NCBI RefSeq assembly: GCF_004005375.1
Contig: NZ_RZUF01000011.1
Location: forward strand, 1-64,000
Source of the DNA: Rheinheimera sediminis
Lineage (GTDB): Bacteria; Pseudomonadota; Gammaproteobacteria; Enterobacterales; Alteromonadaceae
Length of the DNA stretch: 64,000 nt
Reading direction: 5' to 3'
This document shows, piece after piece, positions 1-8,027 of this stretch. The translations under genes were made by a program, and so were the position numbers. The notes beneath the pieces were generated by a model. It had not been told where the DNA came from, searched no databases, and was given only the letters and a program-made list of their open reading frames with translations. How positions within the stretch are numbered: the first letter of the stretch is position 1; each line of letters opens with the position of its first letter.

Positions 1-75
1 GAATTTTAATTCAACATTCAAGGCCTGACCCAAGTCGTTTTAACCCAAGTCGTTTTTTTAGCCTGCCTCCAAGAA

Positions 76-960
76 TTACTTCATTTCTGCGATGATAGCC
101 TGCAAGCCCTTCAGCGAAGCTTCGACACTTTGCATTGGTGTCATTCCAGCAGGATAAGATTCTTGTTCTACCACCAGCCATTGAGTGCCGCCTATGGTTT
201 TATTGGCGGTGATTAAAGCTTTCCAGTCCGTGGTGTCTTTACCAATAATAGGATTTTCAGTATTACCGGGCTCAGGTGCTGAGGCCTTGTAGTGAGTGGT
301 GATAGTACGGCCAGGATAAGCTTTGACAAAATCGACCGGATCTTTGCCTGCCACTTCAGTCCAGCCTACATCTTGCTGCAAAATCACTTTGCTGTTGGTG
401 TTTTTACCAATCACATCCCAAGGAGTTTTCCCCATCTCACCCAGCATTTCTGGTTTATGGTTGTGATAACCGACCTGCATGCCATATGGCGTCAGTTTTT
501 CCTGCACAGCAGCTAAATCGGCAGCTACGGCTTTTGCACCTTCCACGGTAAAAGCACGCTGATCCATTGGAATAATTAAATAATGGCAATCTATAGCTTT
601 ATAAAAAGCCACAGTAGCTTCAAGTTGCTCCGCGCTAAGCTTTTCAAAAGGTACATGGGCACCTGAAGCTTTTAATCCAAGTTTAGTTAAAAACGCTTTT
701 AAAGCAGCAGGGTCATTGGCGTATTTGCCAAAAAAGCCTGCAAACTCAACACCATCAAAACCCATAGCTGCGAGTTTGGTGAGAGTCCCTTCAAAGTCGG
801 CCTGCATAGCATCTTTCACTGACCATAACTGCACACTCAATTGAGGTGCAGTCTCTACAACCTGCTCTGTGTTGGCATAGCTAAAATCCGATGCTGTGCT
901 GGCTAAAACCAGACTTAGTATCCCTGCAACTTTTGTCAGTTTATTGTTGAAAAAAAGCAT
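76..960 (-). CDS. Secreted sugar phosphate isomerase/epimerase-like TIM barrel protein
   Basis: Encodes 294 residues. The first ~29 look like a Sec signal peptide: basic start, hydrophobic core GILSLVLA, and SYA before the likely cut, so the enzyme is probably periplasmic. The rest matches the xylose-isomerase-like (AP endonuclease family 2) TIM barrel. Visible elements are GFDGVEFAGFFG near residue 70, GAHVPF near 100, GYHNHKPE near 165, QQDVGW near 195 and VVEQES near 267. These carry the Glu, Asp and His positions that bind a divalent metal in the family. The substrate is unknown; sugars or cyclitols are typical. AGGA about 7 bases before the ATG supports the start. A LacI-type palindrome lies 24 bp upstream (984-997). 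No other sugar gene is adjacent in the same direction. Confidence 0.8.
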   Translation of the reverse strand: MLFFNNKLTKVAGILSLVLASTASDFSYANTEQVVETAPQLSVQLWSVKDAMQADFEGTLTKLAAMGFDGVEFAGFFGKYANDPAALKAFLTKLGLKASGAHVPFEKLSAEQLEATVAFYKAIDCHYLIIPMDQRAFTVEGAKAVAADLAAVQEKLTPYGMQVGYHNHKPEMLGEMGKTPWDVIGKNTNSKVILQQDVGWTEVAGKDPVDFVKAYPGRTITTHYKASAPEPGNTENPIIGKDTTDWKALITANKTIGGTQWLVVEQESYPAGMTPMQSVEASLKGLQAIIAEMK

Positions 961-983
961 ACCCCTGTCCTTTTTATTGTCAT

Positions 984-997
984 TGAAAGCGATTTCA
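984..997. promoter_or_regulatory. LacI/GalR-type operator-like palindrome
   Basis: TGAAAGCGATTTCA has perfect TGAAA/TTTCA arms around a CG-containing centre, the form typical of LacI-family operators. It lies 24 bp before the start codon of the minus-strand TIM-barrel gene, where a repressor would act. The regulator is not encoded in this window. Function is inferred from sequence form only. Confidence 0.5.
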
Positions 998-1169
998 GAG
1001 TGCTTGATTTTCGCTTATAGATCAATGCTAAATGCGTTAGTTGGCGGTCAATTTTGGCAGTAAATGCTAGCAAGATTAAGTTGGGGCTTTACTCTGTATT
1101 GTGATTGCATCCCGCCAAGGCGTTTTGACATAAACAGGCTGGAGGTCTGAGAGCAACAGCGCACTGAAT

Positions 1170-1721
1170 TTAACCGGGCAATCGCAATTTAGGCCAAAGC
1201 TTCAGCCAGTCTTTTTGCTGTATCCGCTTTGCAAAAAGTTCAGCTTTTGGGTTTTGTGGATTGAGTTGTACATCAAGACTCCAATTCTGCTCCAGGCCAT
1301 AGGCCGCACAAAAGCTAAAAGAGTCATCTTGCTCCAGTCTGACGCCAACACAAGTTTGAATTTCAATCCATAGACTTATAGCTTCGGCTGTATTTTGATA
1401 AGGGGCATGGCCGTGCATCAGATGCATTCTGGCCTGATTACGCACTTGCCAGGGAACATCAGGCTGCAGTTGATTCAGCCGCATACTGAGCTGTTGCTCA
1501 GGCTCCATGGATAGGTCTGAGTCGTCAAAATACACCAGGTCGAGATCGTCTAGTGGCGTAGATGTGGGCACATTGTGCAGATGATCCCAGATGGCGTTGC
1601 GCAAAAAACCAGCTGCTACATAGTAGTCCCGCAGCTGCAATTGCCGGGCAGCTTTTAAACAGTCCATCCGAAAAGTATCACGGCGCAATAATTCTGTGGT
1701 CAGGGTCTGATAATTCGGCAT
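1170..1721 (-). CDS. Nucleotidyltransferase family protein (DUF925-like)
   Basis: The 183-residue product resembles the COG3575/DUF925 nucleotidyltransferase-fold family. It shows YVAAGFLRNAIWDHLH at residues ~33-48, followed by the acidic segment LDDLDLVYFDD at ~57-67. These match the expected G-x-R-N and D-x-D-like elements of this polymerase-beta-like fold. Family members are about this size and their substrates are generally unknown. It is transcribed in the same direction as the amylosucrase upstream, but a terminator at 1786-1803 lies between them, so it may use its own promoter. Biochemical function is not assigned. Confidence 0.7.
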   Translation of the reverse strand: MPNYQTLTTELLRRDTFRMDCLKAARQLQLRDYYVAAGFLRNAIWDHLHNVPTSTPLDDLDLVYFDDSDLSMEPEQQLSMRLNQLQPDVPWQVRNQARMHLMHGHAPYQNTAEAISLWIEIQTCVGVRLEQDDSFSFCAAYGLEQNWSLDVQLNPQNPKAELFAKRIQQKDWLKLWPKLRLPG

Positions 1722-1785
1722 GGAAAAGCACTAAGCTGTTTTTTTCAAATCATATAACAAACTCTATCTGGCAGCAGATAAAAAA

Positions 1786-1803
1786 AGCCCCTTGGCAGGG
1801 GCT
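1786..1803 (-). terminator. Rho-independent terminator after the amylosucrase gene
   Basis: AGCCCCT-TGGC-AGGGGCT forms a 7-bp stem. On the minus strand it is followed by a run of T (the A6 at 1781-1786), so it ends transcription of the amylosucrase gene that stops at 1847. Confidence 0.85.
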
Positions 1804-1846
1804 GTCAAAGTCAAACACCCGGGGAGGTGTTATCAGGGATCGACTA

Positions 1847-3772
1847 TCAGTGTGCCGGCGTTAACCACAGCACCTGATAAGGTAAAAGTTGTAATGGACC
1901 AGCAGCTAGCTTTTGCGCTGTCAGTTCATCGAACCAGAATTGGCCTGATAAAGAGCTGCAATGCTGCGGATGTTCAGAGAAATTCACTACTGCAACTAAG
2001 CGTTTACCGTCCAATTGACGCTGGTATAAAAACAGATGTGGATTATCATCCTGCAGTATTTCTGTAGTGCCTGATCCCAATAATGGCAGCTGCGCTCTGG
2101 TGCGGATGAGCTGTTGTAATTGCTGATAAATACGGCCAGACAGCGAGTCCGTGTTACCGGCGAGAGCCAACTGCTTGTCTGTGACTGCGACTCTGTTAAC
2201 CCAACGGCTGTCGTCTTTTTTCGCAGGGTCCAGCACGTAGCTATAGTCATTTTTTAAACCCAGCTCGTCGCCCATGTATAACAAAGGTAAACCGCCGATA
2301 CTTAAAATGACTGAATTCAGCAAATAGATCCGATGCAGTGAATGCTCAAGATGTATAGGGTTTGCCTCAAGTTCAGCCTTTTCGGCACCAACCAGAGAGG
2401 ACAGCATACCAGCAACTCTGCAATCACCTGTTACAGGGTTTTGCTGGAAAGGCACGCCTGCGGCAAAACTACCTTCAAACTGCCCTGTATAAAACTGGTT
2501 TAAAAACTGGCGGTGATGATCTGGGTTAATACCCAATTGCCAGGCAATGCTGTCATCAAAAGTCCAACCGATATCATCATGACAACGAATGTAATTAACC
2601 CAGCTGCAGTTCGGATCAATAGCAAAGCGTTTTCGCAGGGACTCGGTTAATAATCTAGTATGGCGTGTCGCTAAACTTTCCCAGAGTAGCGCCATTAATA
2701 GCGGGTTATACGATAGCTGGCATTCTTCCGGTGCTATGTATTTCACCACTTCATCAGGGTGAACAATGGCTTCAGATTTAAATTGCAAAGCCGGTGCAGC
2801 TATACGTGCTACTGAGTTAAAAGCTTTGATTAAAGTATGAGCCTTGGGCAAGTTTTCGCAGTTAGTGCCGGCTTGTTTCCAGACAAAGGCCAGCGCATCT
2901 AAACGCAGCACAGAAGCACCCTGATTGGCCAGGAATAACATTTCTTCAGCCATTGCATTAAATACGGCAGGGTTAGCGTAGTTCAGGTCCCATTGAAAAC
3001 TATTAAAGGTAGTCCAGATCCACAAGCCAGAGGTTTTATCCTGAGTAAAGCAACCGCGGCGAATTTCCGGGAAAATTTCGCGCAAAGTGGGTGCAAATTG
3101 ATCGCGTTGCTGTTCTGTCAGGAAAAAATAAAACTCGCGATACTCTTTATCTCCAGCTTTAGCCTTTTCTGCCCAGCGATGTTCGTCAGAGGTGTGGTTA
3201 AAGACAAAATCCAGCACAGGTTTAATACCTTGCAGGTGTAATTGTTGCATCAGCTCAGCCAACTGCTGCATGGTACCAAGTTGCGGCATGGTGCTGCGGT
3301 AATCAGAGACAGCATAACCGCCATCACTGTTGGGCTCTGGAGCTTTGAACAGCGGCATCAGATGCAAGTAGTTAATACCGCTCTGTTTTAAGTATGGGAT
3401 GCGTTTTTCCAGCCCGTTGAAATCTTTAGCGAATAAATCAACATAACAAGCTGCACCCAAAGCTGTTTCAGCCTTGTGCCAGTCTTGTGATTCTGCATCC
3501 TCCTTTCTTAAATAGGCCGGTCGTTGTGCGGAGCTTTTAGCCAACAGTTTTAGCAGCTGTTCGAGATGGTGGTAACAATCGTAGTTATCAGCATATAAAT
3601 GCAGATAAAGCTCAAGCAAAGCGGGGAGTTGTTGTTCAAGCCGGACTTTAAGCTCTGGCCAACAGTCTTTAGCCACTGCTTTTAAAGATGAGCTTAATCG
3701 TTTAAGTATCTTTTGGCTTTCAATAGTCAGCAGCTCTGGGTTCTCCAGGAGCTGGGCTGTGGTTCTTGGCAT
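1847..3772 (-). CDS. Amylosucrase-type GH13 sucrose-active enzyme
   Basis: A 641-residue cytoplasmic GH13 glycosidase with the helical N-terminal extension (~1-95) of amylosucrases. Conserved regions are DFVFNHTSDEH at ~188-198, RLDAL with the nucleophile Asp292, FKSEA with the acid/base Glu334, and the transition-state pair at H398-D399. These sit a constant few residues from the catalytic positions known in Neisseria amylosucrase (286, 328, 392-393). The enzyme would split sucrose, either transferring glucose to a glucan or hydrolysing it, and release fructose. It is divergent from a fructokinase gene at 3965, which would phosphorylate that fructose. Sequence alone cannot separate amylosucrase from sucrose hydrolase. 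No signal peptide is visible. Confidence 0.88.
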   Translation of the reverse strand: MPRTTAQLLENPELLTIESQKILKRLSSSLKAVAKDCWPELKVRLEQQLPALLELYLHLYADNYDCYHHLEQLLKLLAKSSAQRPAYLRKEDAESQDWHKAETALGAACYVDLFAKDFNGLEKRIPYLKQSGINYLHLMPLFKAPEPNSDGGYAVSDYRSTMPQLGTMQQLAELMQQLHLQGIKPVLDFVFNHTSDEHRWAEKAKAGDKEYREFYFFLTEQQRDQFAPTLREIFPEIRRGCFTQDKTSGLWIWTTFNSFQWDLNYANPAVFNAMAEEMLFLANQGASVLRLDALAFVWKQAGTNCENLPKAHTLIKAFNSVARIAAPALQFKSEAIVHPDEVVKYIAPEECQLSYNPLLMALLWESLATRHTRLLTESLRKRFAIDPNCSWVNYIRCHDDIGWTFDDSIAWQLGINPDHHRQFLNQFYTGQFEGSFAAGVPFQQNPVTGDCRVAGMLSSLVGAEKAELEANPIHLEHSLHRIYLLNSVILSIGGLPLLYMGDELGLKNDYSYVLDPAKKDDSRWVNRVAVTDKQLALAGNTDSLSGRIYQQLQQLIRTRAQLPLLGSGTTEILQDDNPHLFLYQRQLDGKRLVAVVNFSEHPQHCSSLSGQFWFDELTAQKLAAGPLQLLPYQVLWLTPAH

Positions 3773-3909
3773 AGAAATTCTTCCGGTCTTGAGCTGTAAT
3801 GCTTGTAATAGAACTCCATTTTTAGCATTTTGGCAAGGCTTTTAGCGGTGAAAACTTTAAATTTAGTGTTGAATATTTACACTCGGGCTTTTACTAGCTA
3901 AAGTTGATC

Positions 3910-3921
3910 TGAAACGTTTTA
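3910..3921. promoter_or_regulatory. LacI-type operator-like site between the sucrose genes
   Basis: TGAAACGTTTTA is one base from the perfect palindrome TGAAACGTTTCA, a common LacI-family operator form with central CG. It lies in the divergent intergenic region, 138 bp before the amylosucrase start and about 44 bp before the fructokinase start. It would suit a sucrose- or fructose-responsive repressor acting on both genes. The repressor gene is not in the window. Confidence 0.5.
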
Positions 3922-3964
3922 GTTTTGCCTCTTTGTGATGGGGCATCCAACAGGAATAAAGCTG

Positions 3965-4915
3965 ATGAAACCGACTCCGGTATGCTGTTTTGGTGAAGTG
4001 TTGATCGACTTTTTGCAGGATAAGACCCAGCCAGGTTTATTTCATCGTTTTGCAGGAGGGGCTCCGGCCAACGTGGCTGTTGCAGTCGCCAAGTTAGGTG
4101 GTCAAAGTAAATTTATAGGTATGCTGGGTAAAGATATGTTTGGTGACTTTCTGCAGCAGGAGTTGCAGAGTTATGGCGTCGATTGCAGCGCTGTGCGTCA
4201 GACTATGGACGCTAAAACAGCCTTGGCTTTTGTCGCCTTAAATGAGTTCGGTGATCGAAGTTTTTCGTTTTACAGGCCGCCAGCTGCAGATTTACTATAC
4301 AAAGCAGAACATTGTCCGACTGAACTTTGGCAAGATAAAGGCATTTTGCATTTATGTTCCAATAGCCTGACTGAGCCTGATATAGCTCAAACCAGTTTTG
4401 CTCTGGTAAGACTTGCTCAGCAACATGGCTGGCTGGTGTCAGTAGATGCCAATTTACGGCACAATTTGTGGAGTGAAGGGAAAGCCAGCATTGATTTGGT
4501 TACTCAACTACTGGAAATGGCTGATCTGGTGAAACTAAGTGAAGATGAATTAACCTATCTGGCTGGAGAGCAAAATGCAGCACAATGGTTACAGCATATT
4601 TTAACCTTTCGGCCGTCCTGGCTGGTGGTTACTGCCGGAGCAGATGAAGTGCAAAGTTACAGTAAAACCAGTTCTTTTTCTGTTCCTGTAGCCACTGTCC
4701 CTGTGCTGGATACCACAGCGGCTGGCGACGCCTTTGTTGGTGCCTGGTTGTTTCAGGTCGCAGATAAGTTAGCGTCTGGTAGTAGCTTTTCTGATCTGTT
4801 GAGTCAAAGTGAACTGCAAAATTCGATTATCACTCAGGCAATCAAAGCAGGCTCCTTAACTTGTCAGAAGTTTGGTGCCTTCACTGCGTTACCTACTGCA
4901 GCAGAGTGGTGTTAA
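3965..4915 (+). CDS. PfkB-family fructokinase
   Basis: A 317-residue ribokinase-fold sugar kinase. Family marks are CCFGEVLIDF at the N-terminus, the FAGGAPANVAVAVAKLGG segment (PfkB signature 1) and DTTAAGDAFVGAW near residue 250-260, with the catalytic Asp in the AAGD motif (PfkB signature 2). It would phosphorylate fructose with ATP. The neighbouring divergent amylosucrase gives the substrate, so a sucrose-to-fructose-phosphate route is inferred. The reading frame is open from GTG 3935 and ATG 3938. The start at 3965 is preferred because AGGA lies about 9 bases before it and MKPTPVCCFGE matches the family's N-terminus. Confidence 0.88.
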   Translation: MKPTPVCCFGEVLIDFLQDKTQPGLFHRFAGGAPANVAVAVAKLGGQSKFIGMLGKDMFGDFLQQELQSYGVDCSAVRQTMDAKTALAFVALNEFGDRSFSFYRPPAADLLYKAEHCPTELWQDKGILHLCSNSLTEPDIAQTSFALVRLAQQHGWLVSVDANLRHNLWSEGKASIDLVTQLLEMADLVKLSEDELTYLAGEQNAAQWLQHILTFRPSWLVVTAGADEVQSYSKTSSFSVPVATVPVLDTTAAGDAFVGAWLFQVADKLASGSSFSDLLSQSELQNSIITQAIKAGSLTCQKFGAFTALPTAAEWC

Positions 4916-4991
4916 TGTAGTCGCGCTGCTTATCCCCAGTTCAGTTTGCTGAAGCTGAGCTAACTGGTTATCAGGACACTCAGCTCTACAC

Positions 4992-5039
4992 CGACTAAAT
5001 AGAAAGGGCTAACGCAAGTTAGCCCTTTTTATTTAGTCG
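4992..5039 (+). terminator. Strong terminator after fructokinase
   Basis: AAAGGGCTAAC-GCAA-GTTAGCCCTTT gives an 11-bp stem with a GNRA-like loop and a T-rich tail. An outer pair, CGACTAAAT/ATTTAGTCG, extends the structure. It is placed about 75 bp after the fructokinase stop and can work in both directions. Confidence 0.88.
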
Positions 5040-5106
5040 CAGTCATCCTTACTGCTTACCTTAGAGGCCACTGCTTCATGGTGCAAAGGGTCGACGCTAA
5101 GACCTT

Positions 5107-5307
5107 TTACACCTTGATGTCAATATTCTGACCCAGGTTGCCGACAGGAACCGGACTTGGCGACTGCAATGCCGGAGACGATTTTACAGCACTATCAAGC
5201 AACTGCATCGTTTGTCTCCCTTCCTGTTTTTGCTGGGTTTTTGCCAGACTGGCACCCAGTAGTTCATAGCTCTGGCTGACTGCAGCTGAGCCTACGGATT
5301 GTGTCAT
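5107..5307 (-). CDS. YjfB-like putative motility protein
   Basis: A 66-residue small protein with no membrane segment. It has an Ala/Ser/Gln-rich helical N-terminal part, a TMQLLDSAVKSSP segment and the C-terminus LGQNIDIKV. That ending and the overall length fit the YjfB_motility family (putative motility protein), a family of unknown function. GGGAG about 6 bases before the ATG at 5307 decides this start over an in-frame ATG four codons upstream. No flagellar genes are nearby. Confidence 0.55.
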   Translation of the reverse strand: MTQSVGSAAVSQSYELLGASLAKTQQKQEGRQTMQLLDSAVKSSPALQSPSPVPVGNLGQNIDIKV

Positions 5308-5392
5308 AGTCACTCCCATGCCATATTTCCATACATCGTATCGGCAAAAGGATCCCAGACTTTAGATTTTTTTTCAGGATCTGGAAAAAAAT

Positions 5393-5420
5393 GAAGCCGC
5401 TCGTTGCAGCGAGCGGCTTC
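5393..5420 (-). terminator. Terminator after the DUF2726 gene
   Basis: GAAGCCGCTCG-TTGCAG-CGAGCGGCTTC is a perfect 11-bp stem with a 6-nt loop. On the minus strand it is followed by a T-run (the A7 at 5385-5391). It lies about 90 bp downstream of the minus-strand gene ending at 5509. Confidence 0.88.
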
Positions 5421-5508
5421 GGTCTTTAGGCGAGCGGAGTGACTTATGTTCCAAATGCCTGAAGTTGCTGAACTCTTTGTAAAAGTTCGTTTATTAACAG
5501 CTGATCTG

Positions 5509-6150
5509 TCAGTGGATCATGGCCGTTGATTGTGAGCGAATACCTGACTCCGGAATAATTGCAGGTAAAGTGCTGGCTTGAGCTGCAGGTTGCAAAGGGC
5601 GAATTGGTCTGGTTGGGCTTTTCTTTACTGTGCCTTTGAGCAGAGGCTCAGGTTTCAAATTACTTTGACCTATTTTCGCCGCTAAGCCTTGCTGAATATC
5701 GGCTATTGTATATCCTGCTTTGATTTTCATTCGCACATATGGAATACCAGCTGCTTCAAAAGCGCCGCTAACAAACCAGTCTGGCACCGCTTTATGACCG
5801 TCTTTGGTGTTATTATTCACTAAATCGACTGCAGCAACTATGCTCATATCAGTTGGATCGCAGAGCACAAAATCCAAGTATTTTGCGTTCAGTTTTACTG
5901 AAGCAGCTATACGAGACTTTGCATCAACATTGCTCTTCAATTCCAGAATGTCGGCCATTTTCACTCTGTTCATCACTTTGTACTTACCTTTAACCGCTTG
6001 TTCCAGCATGTTCAGGTAAGAACGTTCGACCTGAGTAAAAAGGCTGCTTTTTTTACTGAATGGAAAAGGGTTGCCATGGCTCATAAAACGGCTCGCTAAA
6101 AAAGCGGCAACCACAACCAACACTGTTAATACTAAAATTAATACTTCCAT
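5509..6150 (-). CDS. DUF2726 domain-containing membrane-anchored protein
   Basis: A 213-residue protein. Residues ~1-22 (MEVLILVLTVLVVVAAFLAS) form one membrane anchor. The following ~130 residues fit DUF2726: Q-E-R-S-Y-L near residue 42, a KVMNRVKMADIL element, then KYLDFVLCDPTDMSIVAAVDL. This last part resembles the nuclease-like beta core of DUF2726 proteins, which occur alone or with topoisomerase-type zinc fingers. The C-terminal ~45 residues are Pro/Ala rich and probably disordered. GGAGG 6 bases before the ATG at 6150 sets this start, although the frame is open for 26 more codons upstream. The function of the family is unknown; nuclease activity is only a fold-based idea. Confidence 0.72.
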   Translation of the reverse strand: MEVLILVLTVLVVVAAFLASRFMSHGNPFPFSKKSSLFTQVERSYLNMLEQAVKGKYKVMNRVKMADILELKSNVDAKSRIAASVKLNAKYLDFVLCDPTDMSIVAAVDLVNNNTKDGHKAVPDWFVSGAFEAAGIPYVRMKIKAGYTIADIQQGLAAKIGQSNLKPEPLLKGTVKKSPTRPIRPLQPAAQASTLPAIIPESGIRSQSTAMIH

Positions 6151-6344
6151 TAACGACCTCCGACAAACTTTTGACTCTGCAGTTCTCATTTTTTGACTGC
6201 ATGGAGGGTTTAGCATAAGGCGTGCCAATAAGTTAGTGTTAATACTCTAATTTGTATAGCTTTGCTGAATGTTTGGCATATTGCCTATTGATGGCTGAAA
6301 TGGTGGGGTTCGGCTTATAGTGAGATGACTTCCTATTGCTACAG

Positions 6345-6352
6345 ACAAGGAT
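6345..6352 (+). promoter_or_regulatory. aceB Shine-Dalgarno with CsrA-like core
   Basis: ACAAGGAT lies directly before the aceB ATG at 6360, so AAGGA is the ribosome binding site and fixes that start over the upstream in-frame TTG. ACAAGGAU is also the core of the CsrA SELEX consensus, but the following CA replaces the usual GU. CsrA control is a possibility only. Confidence 0.4.
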
Positions 6353-6359
6353 CAATACA

Positions 6360-7964
6360 ATGACAAGCAGCAACACTGCAGGATTAGAGATCAAAGGTCG
6401 TTTATCGGCTGAGTTCCAGACTATTTTAACGCCGGAAGCGTGCCGTCTGGTAGTTGAGCTGACTCGCGAGTTTCGAGCGCCATTAAAGCAATTACTGCAG
6501 CAGCGCAGCATCGAACAGGCGCTTTATGATTCAGGCGCTTTACCAGATTTTCGTGCTGATACTGCCGACATCCGTGCTGGTGACTGGACAGTTGCTGCTA
6601 TTCCTGCCGACTTACAGGACAGGAGGGTTGAAATTACTGGCCCTGTCGATCGCAAGATGATCATTAATGCGTTAAACGCTGATGTAAAAGTTTTTATGGC
6701 CGACTTTGAAGACTCGCAAGCGCCAAGCTGGGATGGTGTGATTGAAGGCCAGATTAACCTAAGGGACGCCAACCTGGGCACTATCAGCTATAGCGATCCA
6801 CTGTCAGGTAAGCAATATGCGCTGAGGGACAAACAGGCATTATTGATAGCCCGTGTTCGTGGTTTACATCTGTGGGAAAAGCATTTAGAAGTGGATGGCG
6901 AAGCTGTACCCGGTTCGCTGGTTGATTTTGCTTTGTACTTTTTCCATAACTACCAAACCCGTTTAGCCAAGGGGTCTGGTGTTTATTATTACCTGCCGAA
7001 GCTGCAAAGCTATAAAGAGGCGGCATGGTGGGATGCAGTATTCCGTTTTACTCAAACGAAGTTTAATCAGCCTGTTGGCACTATCCGCGCTACTGTGCTG
7101 ATAGAAACTCTGCCAGCTGTGTTTGAAATGGACGAAATCCTGCACGCACTGCGTGAGCATATAGTGGCATTGAACTGTGGCCGTTGGGATTATATTTTCA
7201 GTTATATCAAAACTTTAAAGAATCATGCTGACAGAGTCCTACCAGACCGTCAGGTGGTCACTATGGACCAGCCGTTCTTATCAGCATATTCAAAATTGCT
7301 GATTAAAACCTGTCATAAACGTGGTGCTTTGGCTATGGGTGGCATGGCGGCCTTTATTCCGGCCAAGGATCCTGTTGCCAATGAAGCGATTTTAACCAAA
7401 GTAACAGCGGATAAAGAGCGGGAAGCCAGTAACGGTCATGATGGCACCTGGGTAGCGCATCCGGGTTTAGCAGCTACAGCTAATGGGGTCTTTAATAAAT
7501 ACCTGACGGATGGCAATACCAATCAGCTGCATATCAGCCGTGCTGATGATGCGCCTGTCACAGCCGCCGATTTATTGACACCAAGCGCAGGTGAACGCAC
7601 CGAAGCAGGTATGCGCATCAATATCCGCGTCGCTTTGCAGTACATAGCGGCCTGGATCAGCGGCAAAGGTTGTGTGCCTATTTATGGTCTGATGGAAGAT
7701 GCAGCAACGGCGGAAATTTGTCGCACCTCGATTTGGCAGTGGATTAAGCATGGCAAAACTTTGAACAATGGTCAGTTGGTCACGAAAGAACTCTTTGCCG
7801 AAATGCTGCAACAAGAAGCTGCTGTGGTACGCACAGAAGTAGGAGAGGAGTTATGGCAACAACAGCAGTTTGAGCGCGCTCAGGCACTGCTTTTGCAAAT
7901 TACCACAGCCGATCAACTGGTGGATTTCCTGACGCTGCCAGCGTATGAGCTGTTAACGGCTTAA
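6360..7964 (+). CDS. aceB: Malate synthase A
   Basis: A 534-residue glyoxylate-shunt enzyme that condenses glyoxylate and acetyl-CoA to malate in the cytoplasm. Family marks in order are GLEIKGRLS at the N-terminus, FMADFEDSQAP near residue 115, GTIRATVLIETLPAVFEMDEIL near 245, NCGRWDYIFSYIKTL near 280 and YGLMEDAATAEICRTS near 445, which carries the catalytic-base Asp of malate synthase A. The length is as expected for isoform A. It precedes a convergent LysR gene and is followed by isocitrate lyase, the other enzyme of the shunt. The ATG at 6360 has AAGGA 7 bases upstream. Confidence 0.96.
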   Translation: MTSSNTAGLEIKGRLSAEFQTILTPEACRLVVELTREFRAPLKQLLQQRSIEQALYDSGALPDFRADTADIRAGDWTVAAIPADLQDRRVEITGPVDRKMIINALNADVKVFMADFEDSQAPSWDGVIEGQINLRDANLGTISYSDPLSGKQYALRDKQALLIARVRGLHLWEKHLEVDGEAVPGSLVDFALYFFHNYQTRLAKGSGVYYYLPKLQSYKEAAWWDAVFRFTQTKFNQPVGTIRATVLIETLPAVFEMDEILHALREHIVALNCGRWDYIFSYIKTLKNHADRVLPDRQVVTMDQPFLSAYSKLLIKTCHKRGALAMGGMAAFIPAKDPVANEAILTKVTADKEREASNGHDGTWVAHPGLAATANGVFNKYLTDGNTNQLHISRADDAPVTAADLLTPSAGERTEAGMRINIRVALQYIAAWISGKGCVPIYGLMEDAATAEICRTSIWQWIKHGKTLNNGQLVTKELFAEMLQQEAAVVRTEVGEELWQQQQFERAQALLLQITTADQLVDFLTLPAYELLTA

Positions 7965-7973
7965 TAAAAATGG

Positions 7974-8015
7974 GGTCAGCTCAGATTAGTTATGAGTAAC
8001 TAATCTGAGCTGACC
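7974..8015. terminator. Perfect 19-bp-stem palindrome, bidirectional terminator-like
   Basis: GGTCAGCTCAGATTAGTTA pairs perfectly with its complement across a TGAG loop. It is flanked by AATAAAAATG on the left and TCGTTTTAGTTTTT on the right. It separates convergent aceB and the LysR gene and could stop both. The GGTCAG...CTGACC ends recall palindromes that repeat in many proteobacterial genomes; a similar one is at 59050. Confidence 0.75.
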
Positions 8016-8027
8016 TCGTTTTAGTTT

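Noticed and set aside
28-56. Direct duplication ACCCAAGTCGTTTT, period 15, near the window start
   Set aside because: Two short copies only, downstream of a gene end, with no sign of function.
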